Positions 16,627 to 24,682 of a stretch of 64,000 bases of DNA are shown here, in pieces. A model generated the notes under the pieces. It did no database searches, was not told the DNA's origin, and saw only the letters and a program-made list of their open reading frames with translations. The position numbers were made by a program, and so were the translations under genes. Numbering within the stretch: position 1 is the stretch's first letter; every line of letters starts with the position of its first letter. The stretch is from the NCBI RefSeq assembly GCF_030326305.1, contig NZ_JACAKB010000001.1:62001-126000 (forward strand), read 5' to 3'. The stretch comes from Myroides odoratimimus. Lineage in GTDB: Bacteria; Bacteroidota; Bacteroidia; Flavobacteriales; Flavobacteriaceae.

Positions 16627-17247
16627 ATGAAAAAGTTTACATTATTATTAATCAGTGTTTTGGGCCTTTCTGGTTTGCATACAATAGAAGCGAAGACAAC
16701 AAGTAAATCTGTTTATAGTAGCCCTGTTAAAAAGAAACCTACAGCCGTTATCGCTGAGAGTAAAAATGTAGATGATAAAATACAAGCAGAATTAGATGCT
16801 TTATTAGGTGATTTTATTGAGGAGGCAAAAGAAGCAAAGGGGGAGTACTTCGATAATCTGACTAGTCAAGTACTGAATACTGCTTTTGACTATGAAGGAG
16901 TTCGTTACAGATATGGTGGAATGAGTAGAAAGGGTATGGATTGCTCTGGTTTAGTAATGACAGCTTTCGGTGATACTAGTGTAAATCTACCACGTACGTC
17001 AAGTGAAATGGCTCAAGTAGGTGAACGAGTTAGAAAAAACGAAGCACAAATAGGTGATTTGATCTTTTTTAAAACTCGTGGCAATAGAATTAGTCATGTA
17101 GGAATTATCACTGAGGTATTAGACGATGAAATTAAGTTCATCCATTCTTCAACTAGCAAAGGAGTGATAGTATCTTCAACAAAAGAAAATTACTATAGTA
17201 GAACTTTCGCACAGATTAACCGTGTTGTTCTAGAAAGTATGAATTAA
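16627..17247 (+). CDS. Secreted C40 (NlpC/P60) peptidase
   Basis: 206 residues. A signal peptide (about 1-22) is followed by a short linker and coiled segment (50-85) and a single NlpC/P60 domain (about 80-204). Catalytic residues: C106 in MDCSGLV, H157 in ISHVGII, H173 in FIHSS. These enzymes cleave D-gamma-glutamyl-mDAP or related bonds in murein stem peptides. It probably shares the lpxB transcript (23-base gap) and ends at a clear terminator (17277). Confidence 0.88.
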   Translation: MKKFTLLLISVLGLSGLHTIEAKTTSKSVYSSPVKKKPTAVIAESKNVDDKIQAELDALLGDFIEEAKEAKGEYFDNLTSQVLNTAFDYEGVRYRYGGMSRKGMDCSGLVMTAFGDTSVNLPRTSSEMAQVGERVRKNEAQIGDLIFFKTRGNRISHVGIITEVLDDEIKFIHSSTSKGVIVSSTKENYYSRTFAQINRVVLESMN

Positions 17248-17276
17248 GATAATAAGAATTCAAAAAAATAATATTA

Positions 17277-17305
17277 AGCTCTATCCATCAGGATAGGGCT
17301 TTTTT
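17277..17305 (+). terminator. Terminator after the NlpC/P60 gene
   Basis: AGCTCTATCC (17277-17286) pairs, with one G-T, to GGATAGGGCT (17291-17300) and is followed by six T. Confidence 0.85.
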
Positions 17306-17374
17306 ATTAGCTTTCTATTCTTTTTACAATTGCTGATATAAATCAAATAATCTATTATTTTGGAGTGAGTTTTG

Positions 17375-19417
17375 ATGCTTGTTATTACTATGAAGCCTAT
17401 CAAACTCTCTTTTTTATTTTATTCTCTCTTTCTTTTTTTAGGGATATATATTGATGTGTCTGTTAGTGAGTTAGTCATTTCAGTTATAGTGATTACTCTT
17501 CTGGTTAGTCTGATACCATCTCAGTTAAATAGGTTTGTTCTTCTTCCTTCTAGGGGGACAAGAAATAAAGATATTTTATTATTTGCTAGCCTATTTTTCT
17601 TTTTAGGTATTGGGATAAAAGGATTGGTTAAGAATAAATATGGGTCTGAGTTACAAAGAATAGAGATGTATCTTAATACCCCTATAAATAATAGGATAGA
17701 TATAAAAATAACGGAGGCACTTAGTAATAAAACGAACAAACGATTTATAGGAGAACTGATAAGAATTGGTGACACAGTATGTGCTAACAAGATAGCTCTT
17801 TATTTTAATGAAAGTCAAAACTTACTTGAGGTAGGTGATATTATTAGTTACTATGGCAGAATAGGCAATATCCAACAACCAAAGAATTTAGGACAGTTCG
17901 ACTATAAAAAGTATATGCAAGGGAAGGGAATCTTTATTCAAAGCTATATAGGCGATTACTTTGTAGTAGGGCATGATGTGCATTGGCGTTATGAAATATT
18001 AAAGATTAGGAGTTCTTTAATCAATAATTTAAATAGTAGCTCTAATGTACTGAATGAGGGTGTTCAAGGTCTATTAATGGCATTGTTGTTAGGAGAGAAG
18101 TCGTATATAGACTCGACTGTTATTAATCAGTTTAAGGAAGTAGGTGTTATGCATGTTTTGGCTATTTCGGGATTACATGTAGGGCTGATCTATTTAGTGT
18201 TTGTTCGCGGTTTATTTTTTTTATCAAGAAAGAGTAGGAGTATTGTTATTCTTGTATTACTGTGGTTCTTTGTCTTTTTATCAGGATTCTCAGCTTCAGT
18301 ATTTAGAGCTGTCTTAATGTTTACTATTTTCCTTATAGGTCAACTTCTAAGGCGAGAGCAAGACTTGGAGCACAGTATAGGACTTGCCTTGTTCATAAGT
18401 CTATGTATACATCCTTATTGGGTATATGATATTGGTTTTCAGTTAAGCTACTTGGCCGTTATCAGTATTGTATATATTCTACCATTATTTAAGAGATACT
18501 ATTCTAAAAATAGAATAATACAATACATACAGGGTATAACTTATGTGTCTATAAGTGTTCAAATCGGTTTGATACCAATTCAGTTGTATTATTTTCAGCA
18601 GTTTTCTTTTCTATTTTTATTAGCTAATCTAATTGTCATACCTTTAATAACAGTGCTCATTATTATAGGAATAGTCTATTTGATTACGATGTGGATTGAT
18701 AGTTTATCTATAGTGATAAGTTATTGCCTTAATGTATTAACCGATCTATTGTACCGATTAATAGAATTAGTACATCGTTTGCATTATTTCTCTTTTCAGA
18801 ATGCACAGATAAATTTTGTACAGATGACTATACTCTTCATTCTTATAGGAGGCATCGTACTTTCTTATTATCAAAAGAAGTTGAGATATATAGTAGCAAT
18901 GATATTGATATGTTGTGGTTTACAACTGGGCAATACTTTAGCATCCAGTAGAGAATCTATTTTGGATACAGAGATTGTTGTTCCATATGTATCTAATAAT
19001 CACAATAGGACAATATGGATTAGAGACTACAATACTGTACATGTACTAATGAATCTTATTGATAGTACTGACCATAGACATCTACGTGACTTAGATAAAT
19101 ATCTGCAAGAGTATAGTATAGATAAAGTTGTGTATCATCCATTAGAGGGAATGGTGCTTAACTCTCAAGAGAAAGTACTAATTATAGATAGTGATAGAAT
19201 AGTGTATGATATGCTATTAGATGCTTCGGTGGTATTATTTTCAGGGCAACCTAAGATAAACTTTGAACGTATGCTAGAAGTTAGGTTACCCAAATTAGTG
19301 ATCTTTCATAATTCAGTACCTTTTTGGTTAAAGAAAAAGTGTATCGATATGTGTATAAAAAAGAATATCCCTTTTCACGATATGTATGAAAAGGGATATT
19401 GGTCTTCTTTATTATAA
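17375..19417 (+). CDS. ComEC/Rec2 family competence channel protein
   Basis: 680 residues from the ATG at 17375; another ATG lies five codons in. The N-terminal region has two membrane segments and a DUF4131-like OB part (about 80-195: GDIISYYGRIGNIQQPKNLGQFDYKKYMQGKG). The Competence domain follows, with LLMALLLGEKSYID and the invariant VMHVLAISGLHVGLIY, then about eight membrane helices to residue 520. The C-terminal 160 residues are a soluble part that lacks the HxHxDH metallo-beta-lactamase motif of longer ComEC proteins. It would carry single-stranded DNA across the inner membrane. The last codons contain the thioredoxin-gene terminator. Confidence 0.88.
   Translation: MLVITMKPIKLSFLFYSLFLFLGIYIDVSVSELVISVIVITLLVSLIPSQLNRFVLLPSRGTRNKDILLFASLFFFLGIGIKGLVKNKYGSELQRIEMYLNTPINNRIDIKITEALSNKTNKRFIGELIRIGDTVCANKIALYFNESQNLLEVGDIISYYGRIGNIQQPKNLGQFDYKKYMQGKGIFIQSYIGDYFVVGHDVHWRYEILKIRSSLINNLNSSSNVLNEGVQGLLMALLLGEKSYIDSTVINQFKEVGVMHVLAISGLHVGLIYLVFVRGLFFLSRKSRSIVILVLLWFFVFLSGFSASVFRAVLMFTIFLIGQLLRREQDLEHSIGLALFISLCIHPYWVYDIGFQLSYLAVISIVYILPLFKRYYSKNRIIQYIQGITYVSISVQIGLIPIQLYYFQQFSFLFLLANLIVIPLITVLIIIGIVYLITMWIDSLSIVISYCLNVLTDLLYRLIELVHRLHYFSFQNAQINFVQMTILFILIGGIVLSYYQKKLRYIVAMILICCGLQLGNTLASSRESILDTEIVVPYVSNNHNRTIWIRDYNTVHVLMNLIDSTDHRHLRDLDKYLQEYSIDKVVYHPLEGMVLNSQEKVLIIDSDRIVYDMLLDASVVLFSGQPKINFERMLEVRLPKLVIFHNSVPFWLKKKCIDMCIKKNIPFHDMYEKGYWSSLL
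19355..19400 (-). terminator. Terminator for the thioredoxin-like gene, inside comEC
   Basis: AATATCCCTTTTC (19364-19376) and GAAAAGGGATATT (19388-19400) form a perfect 13-bp stem with an 11-base loop. Read leftward it is followed by CTTTTTTAT, a good intrinsic terminator. It encodes residues of the ComEC C-terminus on the other strand. Confidence 0.65.
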
Positions 19418-19422
19418 TGATC

Positions 19423-19875
19423 TTAAATCTGTTGTAATAGTTGTTGAGGAGTTTGGTATCCTACGATAACTTTACTCACATCACCTTTCGTACCGAAGAT
19501 AACCATAGAAGGATATCCAGGTATTCTTAAGAACATAGTGAAGTCGTGCGTAGCATTTCTACCTTTTCTTTCACTGTTGTATCCAGGGTTTGTATACTTC
19601 GTTCCTTTGTAGTTTATTTCTTCATTACCTTCTGCATCAAATTTTACTGCATAGTAATTTTTGTTGATATGCTCGATTACTTTAGCATCGCTAAAAGTGT
19701 TTTTGTCAAGCATTTTACAAGGGCCACACCACTCAGTAAAAGCATCCATAAAGATAGGCTTAGCTTCTTTCTTTTGTGCTGCGATAGCTTCATTAAACGA
19801 CATCCATTTTATTTCTTGAGCATTAGCTGTTAATCCTAAGAAAGTAATGGTAAGTAATAAAAACAGTTTTTTCAT
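19423..19875 (-). CDS. Secreted thioredoxin-family protein
   Basis: 150 residues. A signal peptide runs to about residue 19 (ANAQ). The thioredoxin fold carries the redox motif WCGPC (C50 and C53), and cis-proline is within RIPGYPSMVIFG. Likely a periplasmic disulfide reductase or a resistance-type thioredoxin. The gene starts 19 bases after the stop of the POT transporter, so the two share a message. Its terminator is within comEC, which converges on it with 5 bases between the stop codons. Confidence 0.88.
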   Translation of the reverse strand: MKKLFLLLTITFLGLTANAQEIKWMSFNEAIAAQKKEAKPIFMDAFTEWCGPCKMLDKNTFSDAKVIEHINKNYYAVKFDAEGNEEINYKGTKYTNPGYNSERKGRNATHDFTMFLRIPGYPSMVIFGTKGDVSKVIVGYQTPQQLLQQI

Positions 19876-19894
19876 ATTTCTTTTAATATTGTTA

Positions 19895-22003
19895 TTATTT
19901 GACCCCGTGCATTAATTTCTTCAGCACTGGGTTAAGAGCAATAACTAACAACCCTGCTACAATAGGCACTACAGTGAAGATTAAGAAGAACACTGACAAT
20001 GAGTATTGTTCTGTAATTGTCTCTATTTGTCCACCAAGTTTTGCAGCTAAATTGTTTCCAATTGCGATTGCAAGATACCACATTCCAAACATTAGTGCAA
20101 TCATTCTTGCAGGAACTAGCTTAGAAACATAAGATAATCCTACTGGCGAAGAGAATAGCTCTCCTAATGTATGGAAGAAATAAGCGAATACTAGCCACAT
20201 CATAGACACTCTAGTACCTTCTGTGATACCATGTGATCCATATGCTAATACTCCAAATCCGATGGCCATAATGATTAACCCTAGTCCGTACTTAATAGAA
20301 GCAGGCGGGTTAAATCTAGAATCCCATAGCTTAGACACCAATGAAGCTAATGCAATTATAAAGAAAGAATTCAAGATAGAGAACCACGAAGCTGTTATTT
20401 CTACTTGGTTATCTTTTATCTCTGTTATTTCTGCTTGGACTATTTCTGTAGGTCTATCTGCCTTTTTAAATTCAGTTACTAAATGTTCTTTCTGTTTAGA
20501 ATCAAGAATATTAAAATTACCTAACTCTTCATAGATTTCTACTTTATCCCCTTTTGTTAATATATCTAGTTGAGATACGATAGCTGTATGTTTTACTATA
20601 TTATCACCCTCATTAGGTATGTTAGCAGCATGTATCGCTTTATACTCATAGATAGGTTCATTATGCTTATCTAGGATAGGCTTACCTTCTTTGTCTACCT
20701 TTTGTATTTGTACAGCATCATACGTTACCTCATACGCATGTAGAGACCATTCTCTATTTAGCATCCATAAGGCAGATCCCCATACACCTAAGAATGTTAC
20801 AGCTAATATGATATTAGATAAGAACGCTTTTTTAATAGTTTGCTTAGCTAATAAGATTAATACCCAAGTAATGATCAACAAAGGTACTATAGTTAGTAAT
20901 GAGTTAAAGATATTAAATAGCAAGGCCTTATCACCAGACAGTACTCTCTGAGTATTATCACGGGCAAAGATAATCAGTGATGTCGCTCCTTGTTCAAATG
21001 ACATCCAGAAGAATATCGTAAAGAAAGCAAATATAATAACTGCTATCATACGGTCTCTGACTACTTTAGCATATCTAATAATACGTGATATTATCAACCA
21101 CATTAATATAAGCAGTCCTGTAACTACCACTACTGTTTTACCATCTATACCAAATATCTGGGCTGGGAATAACCTTATCTCTCCTACGATGTAGAATACA
21201 TCACTGAAGGCGTATAAAAATCCAATAATAGAAGTAATCACGATAAGTATATAATCTAATGTAGTAAAAGGATTGCGTTTAAGCTCTTCTTTTTCTTCTA
21301 CAGTAAGGTCTTTAGTATTCTCAGTTTCTTCAACTTTTATTTCTATATTTTTATTTGGCACATCACCTATATTCCCAAAGATTGGTTTAGCAAGCCAGAA
21401 CTGTAATGTTCCAAGTAGCATAAATACACCAGCTAGCCCGAATCCATAATGCCATCCGATACGCTCACCAATATACCCACATAGCATCATTCCGAAGAAT
21501 GCTCCTGCGTTAACTCCCATGTAGAAAATCGTATAAGCCCCATCTTTTTTCTCAGGGAATGATTTATACATCTCAGATAAGATAGATGTCATATTTGGTT
21601 TAAAGAACCCGGTACCTACTACTAGTAATAGTAATCCCAAGTACATAAAGAACTCTGTCTCAAGGGTCATAGAAGCGTGACCTAAGGTCATAATCAGCGA
21701 ACCAATTACTACAGCCCAGCGATAACCTATATATTTATCTGCTAAGATACCTCCGAAGATAGGCGTGATATATAGTAACATAGCATAAGTAGCGAATATA
21801 GCTCCTGCATCTACTACACTCATTTCCCATCCAGGGTTGAGCCCTATTACAGACATAGTTAAGAATTGAATCAATAATACGCGCATTCCGTAGAATGAGA
21901 ATCGCTCCCACATCTCTGTAAAGAAGAGAACGAATAATCCTGAAGGATGTCCCAGAACTTTACTGTCGAAGAAGTTCGGCCGGTCAGTAGTAGAGTTTTC
22001 CAT
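19895..22003 (-). CDS. POT-family peptide transporter with large extra loop
   Basis: 702 residues, inner membrane. The proton/substrate motif of the POT/PTR2 family is at the N-terminus (TEMWERFSFYGMR, pattern ExxERFxFYG), followed by GTGFFKPNMTSILSEMY and FYMGVNAGAFFG, the PTR2 signature. It imports di- and tripeptides with protons. It is about 110 residues longer than its paralogue at 29861: a charged insert (about residues 433-540, with KVDKEGKPILDKHNEP) sits between two membrane helices where the paralogue has only a short loop. It ends LKKLMHGVK as the paralogue ends LKKLMHGVR. First gene of a unit with the thioredoxin-like protein. Confidence 0.9.
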   Translation of the reverse strand: MENSTTDRPNFFDSKVLGHPSGLFVLFFTEMWERFSFYGMRVLLIQFLTMSVIGLNPGWEMSVVDAGAIFATYAMLLYITPIFGGILADKYIGYRWAVVIGSLIMTLGHASMTLETEFFMYLGLLLLVVGTGFFKPNMTSILSEMYKSFPEKKDGAYTIFYMGVNAGAFFGMMLCGYIGERIGWHYGFGLAGVFMLLGTLQFWLAKPIFGNIGDVPNKNIEIKVEETENTKDLTVEEKEELKRNPFTTLDYILIVITSIIGFLYAFSDVFYIVGEIRLFPAQIFGIDGKTVVVVTGLLILMWLIISRIIRYAKVVRDRMIAVIIFAFFTIFFWMSFEQGATSLIIFARDNTQRVLSGDKALLFNIFNSLLTIVPLLIITWVLILLAKQTIKKAFLSNIILAVTFLGVWGSALWMLNREWSLHAYEVTYDAVQIQKVDKEGKPILDKHNEPIYEYKAIHAANIPNEGDNIVKHTAIVSQLDILTKGDKVEIYEELGNFNILDSKQKEHLVTEFKKADRPTEIVQAEITEIKDNQVEITASWFSILNSFFIIALASLVSKLWDSRFNPPASIKYGLGLIIMAIGFGVLAYGSHGITEGTRVSMMWLVFAYFFHTLGELFSSPVGLSYVSKLVPARMIALMFGMWYLAIAIGNNLAAKLGGQIETITEQYSLSVFFLIFTVVPIVAGLLVIALNPVLKKLMHGVK

Positions 22004-22670
22004 AATTTAATTTTAAAAGTCTAGTTTGTGGTTAGTTATAAAGATTGTGTTTAATACATAATCTCATGTCATAAAGGCTAAAAATAGTAAAATAAACTTA
22101 AGATTAATTGTTTTACTAAAAAATATAAATAGTTTTTAGTGTATGATTTGTATTTATCACTTTATTATTCACTATTCTTAAATATTTATGTACATATTGC
22201 GATATGCTAGTACTAATGATGATCAGTTTTGATTTTATAGATAAAAAAGTTATTGTTTTGAATTAAAATAATTTTTATTTTATTAGATATGTGTTATTAA
22301 GAATAGGGTATAGAATTATGTTTTCTTCTTTTACATAGATTATTCGGGTAGAGATAGTATATCATTTGGTAAAATACCTTCTATCCCTGATAGATATTGG
22401 TTATTATCGAATAACTTCCGAAGCCAATTCATCTTGTGTAATGATAATGATTGAATATGAGGTTGTTATATTCTGATTAAAAGTGCAGAATAGGTCATTA
22501 AGGGATTATGGAGTCATTAACTCCAAATAAGGTCATGATGGGAGAATAACTGTAAAAATGTATATAGAAAGATATCTGTGTTATACTACAGTATAGTGGA
22601 GCAGGAGGTAAGTAGGAAAAATAAAGGCATAAAAAAACGCCTTAGTGATCTAAGGCGTTTGTGTATATAT
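22004..22670. other. 667-base intergenic region without genes
   Basis: AT-rich spacer between two leftward transporter genes. No convincing promoter box for the 22003 gene was found. Visible items: GTCATTA/GTCATGA repeated at 22494, 22513 and 22532 (19-base period), with the hairpin GGAGT-CATTA-ACTCC over the middle one, and the terminator at 22631. Nothing else. Confidence 0.4.
22631..22660 (-). terminator. Terminator of the 547-aa transporter gene
   Basis: Reverse strand: AAACGCCTTAG (22650-22660 read back), loop ATCA, CTAAGGCGTTT (22635-22645), then T4. The stem closely resembles those at 24645 and 28229. Confidence 0.85.
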
Positions 22671-24314
22671 TTATTGATTTGCTTTTTTCTGTTCTAGAGG
22701 TCTGATGACTAATCTATCATAGATGACTAGCGTGATCACTGAGAACATCCCGATACCGAATATCACATACCATATCTTGTTAGGATTATAAGTGCTCCAT
22801 AGCATATCTACCATCTCCCAGTGAGACATACTCAACTTCTGTTCTGCTAAAGCGAAGTACTCATTCTTAGAGAATGGGAAGTGTACTTGGCTAATGTCAA
22901 TACCTTTATTGATAGCGTATTCTTTAAAAGAAGTAGCTACTTGCGACCAATCTACGCTGTCTGCTTTAAGGTTAAACTGTTTTTCGAAGGCAGATAGAGA
23001 CATATTTAGAGTCTTTGATCCTTGTTCCATGAACTGTTCGTGTGTTACTACTTCAGGCATTTCGATGCTTCTAGTAGCCATCTCACGTTTTAACAGTGAT
23101 AGCTTGTCTGACCATGATTGGTATAAACTTCCTGAGATAAAGCTTGTCACGAAGTAACTAGCTGCCACAGGTAAGAAGTAAGTCCCTTGGTATAATCCAT
23201 CTTTTCCTTTAGGAGTAATTAACGCGATGAATGATGATACAGTAGGGCTAGACATCATCTCTCCGATAGAGAAGATCATTGTACCTAATATAGTAAACAG
23301 TGGATTGTGTGTATAGAACGTAAGTCCTACCCCTATACTCGCGATTATCGCACCTCTGATTACTGCGTTGATATGGCGCATCTTCGTCACAAAGAATGAG
23401 ATCGTCACCTGACAAATGATAATCATGAATGAGTCAACATTAGTGAACCACTCAGGTTTTACCTGCCCATCTTGAGTCATAAGAGTACCTAAGAATGGGA
23501 TATTTTCGTTTAACCAATCACTGATAGATGATGAGTTCACCCAGTCTTCGATGAAGTTAGGTAGTGTGTTGAACAGCTGGTTAAACATCGTCCAGAACCC
23601 AATCATTAATAATAATAGTATTCCTAGACGTACATCTTTTAGCGCTTCGAAGATTCCTAATACAGAATCTTTAATCGCTTTACCGATAGAATCTTTTGGT
23701 TTCTCTACTTTAGGATCCTTATAGAATAGTAATAGGATTACTAGGTTGATCGCGATCACGATAGCAGCTTGGATAAAGATGATTCTCCATCCATACGTAG
23801 TACGTAAGCCTGATGACATCGCAGGTCCGATAAACCCTCCGATATTAACCATCATGTAGAATATACCGAAACCTAGTGTACCCGTAGACTTATCCGTATC
23901 TCTAGCGATGATAGCTGAGGCTACAGGCTTAAAGAAGGCTGCACCTACTGCTACTAGCAGGAATACTAGGTATACACTCCAGTAGCTACTTACTTCTCCT
24001 AGTAGATAGTATCCAGTGATCATGATGATGAAGGAAATCATCAGGGATAGTTTATATCCTATACGATCTGCTATCACACCGAATAGGAGCGGAAGGAAGT
24101 ATAATATACCTACTACATTCCCCATGATATTTCCTTTCTGTACGTGGTCAAAGCCCAGTCCTCCTGTATCAGTAGAACCTACTAGATATAACCCTAATAG
24201 GGTGTATATCCCATACCATGCCCAGCGTTCCATCAACTCCATAAAGCTGGCTATCCAGAAATTCTTTTTGAATGACAGTAGTGTTTGAACGAATGATTTA
24301 TTATTCTCAGACAT
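22671..24314 (-). CDS. MFS transporter, POT-like
   Basis: 547 residues, inner membrane, about 12-14 helices. The N-terminal motif MELMERWAWYGIYTLLGLYL is a variant of the POT ExxERFxYYG signature with W in place of F, followed by FFKPVASAIIARDTDKS and FYMMVNIGGFIGP. A soluble insert of about 100 residues (about 410-510, from SDKLSLLKREMATRS to LSMSHWEMVD) precedes the last helix. It belongs to the peptide-transporter side of the MFS, but substrate specificity is less certain than for the three other POT proteins nearby. Monocistronic, with its own terminator. Confidence 0.82.
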   Translation of the reverse strand: MSENNKSFVQTLLSFKKNFWIASFMELMERWAWYGIYTLLGLYLVGSTDTGGLGFDHVQKGNIMGNVVGILYFLPLLFGVIADRIGYKLSLMISFIIMITGYYLLGEVSSYWSVYLVFLLVAVGAAFFKPVASAIIARDTDKSTGTLGFGIFYMMVNIGGFIGPAMSSGLRTTYGWRIIFIQAAIVIAINLVILLLFYKDPKVEKPKDSIGKAIKDSVLGIFEALKDVRLGILLLLMIGFWTMFNQLFNTLPNFIEDWVNSSSISDWLNENIPFLGTLMTQDGQVKPEWFTNVDSFMIIICQVTISFFVTKMRHINAVIRGAIIASIGVGLTFYTHNPLFTILGTMIFSIGEMMSSPTVSSFIALITPKGKDGLYQGTYFLPVAASYFVTSFISGSLYQSWSDKLSLLKREMATRSIEMPEVVTHEQFMEQGSKTLNMSLSAFEKQFNLKADSVDWSQVATSFKEYAINKGIDISQVHFPFSKNEYFALAEQKLSMSHWEMVDMLWSTYNPNKIWYVIFGIGMFSVITLVIYDRLVIRPLEQKKANQ

Positions 24315-24506
24315 AATTGTTAGGGTAGTTTAATTGAGGAGTGTAAGTTAAAGGGTAAATTTTAGTTAGCCAATGTTTTTTTGTGTTTTGTTTGGCTGTG
24401 GTTTTGAGCTGTATTTATGCCCATGTCTTAGGTTATAGATTAGGGATAGAATACAGTGTATCTCTGTTAAATATGGAATGTAAAAGAACTATATACAGTT
24501 AGCAGA

Positions 24507-24639
24507 GTGTCCCACTTTCTGCTACCATATAAGGGCAATAGTAGTCATCAAGAGTCAAAATAATCAGTATTTAAAATCAACGTAGAAGGATGTGATAAGT
24601 TTGTCTTGAGATTATTCTCATACGTTCTTTGACATAGTG
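24507..24639 (+). repeat. Dispersed intergenic repeat, copy B
   Basis: Head (24507-24530) identical over 24 bases to 10577-10600; tail GTTCTTTGACATAGTG (24624-24639) with one difference from copy A. The inside differs and is about 30 bases shorter. It lies between the 547-aa transporter gene and the terminator of the barrel gene. Confidence 0.55.
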
Positions 24640-24644
24640 AAATG

Positions 24645-24675
24645 AAAAAGCGTCTTAGGCTACTAAGACGCTTTT
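24645..24675 (-). terminator. Terminator of the TonB-type barrel gene
   Basis: AAAAGCGTCTTAG (24646-24658), loop GCTA, CTAAGACGCTTTT (24663-24675). On the reverse strand it follows the barrel stop codon by 7 bases and runs into a T tract. Confidence 0.88.
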
Positions 24676-24682
24676 ATTAAGT

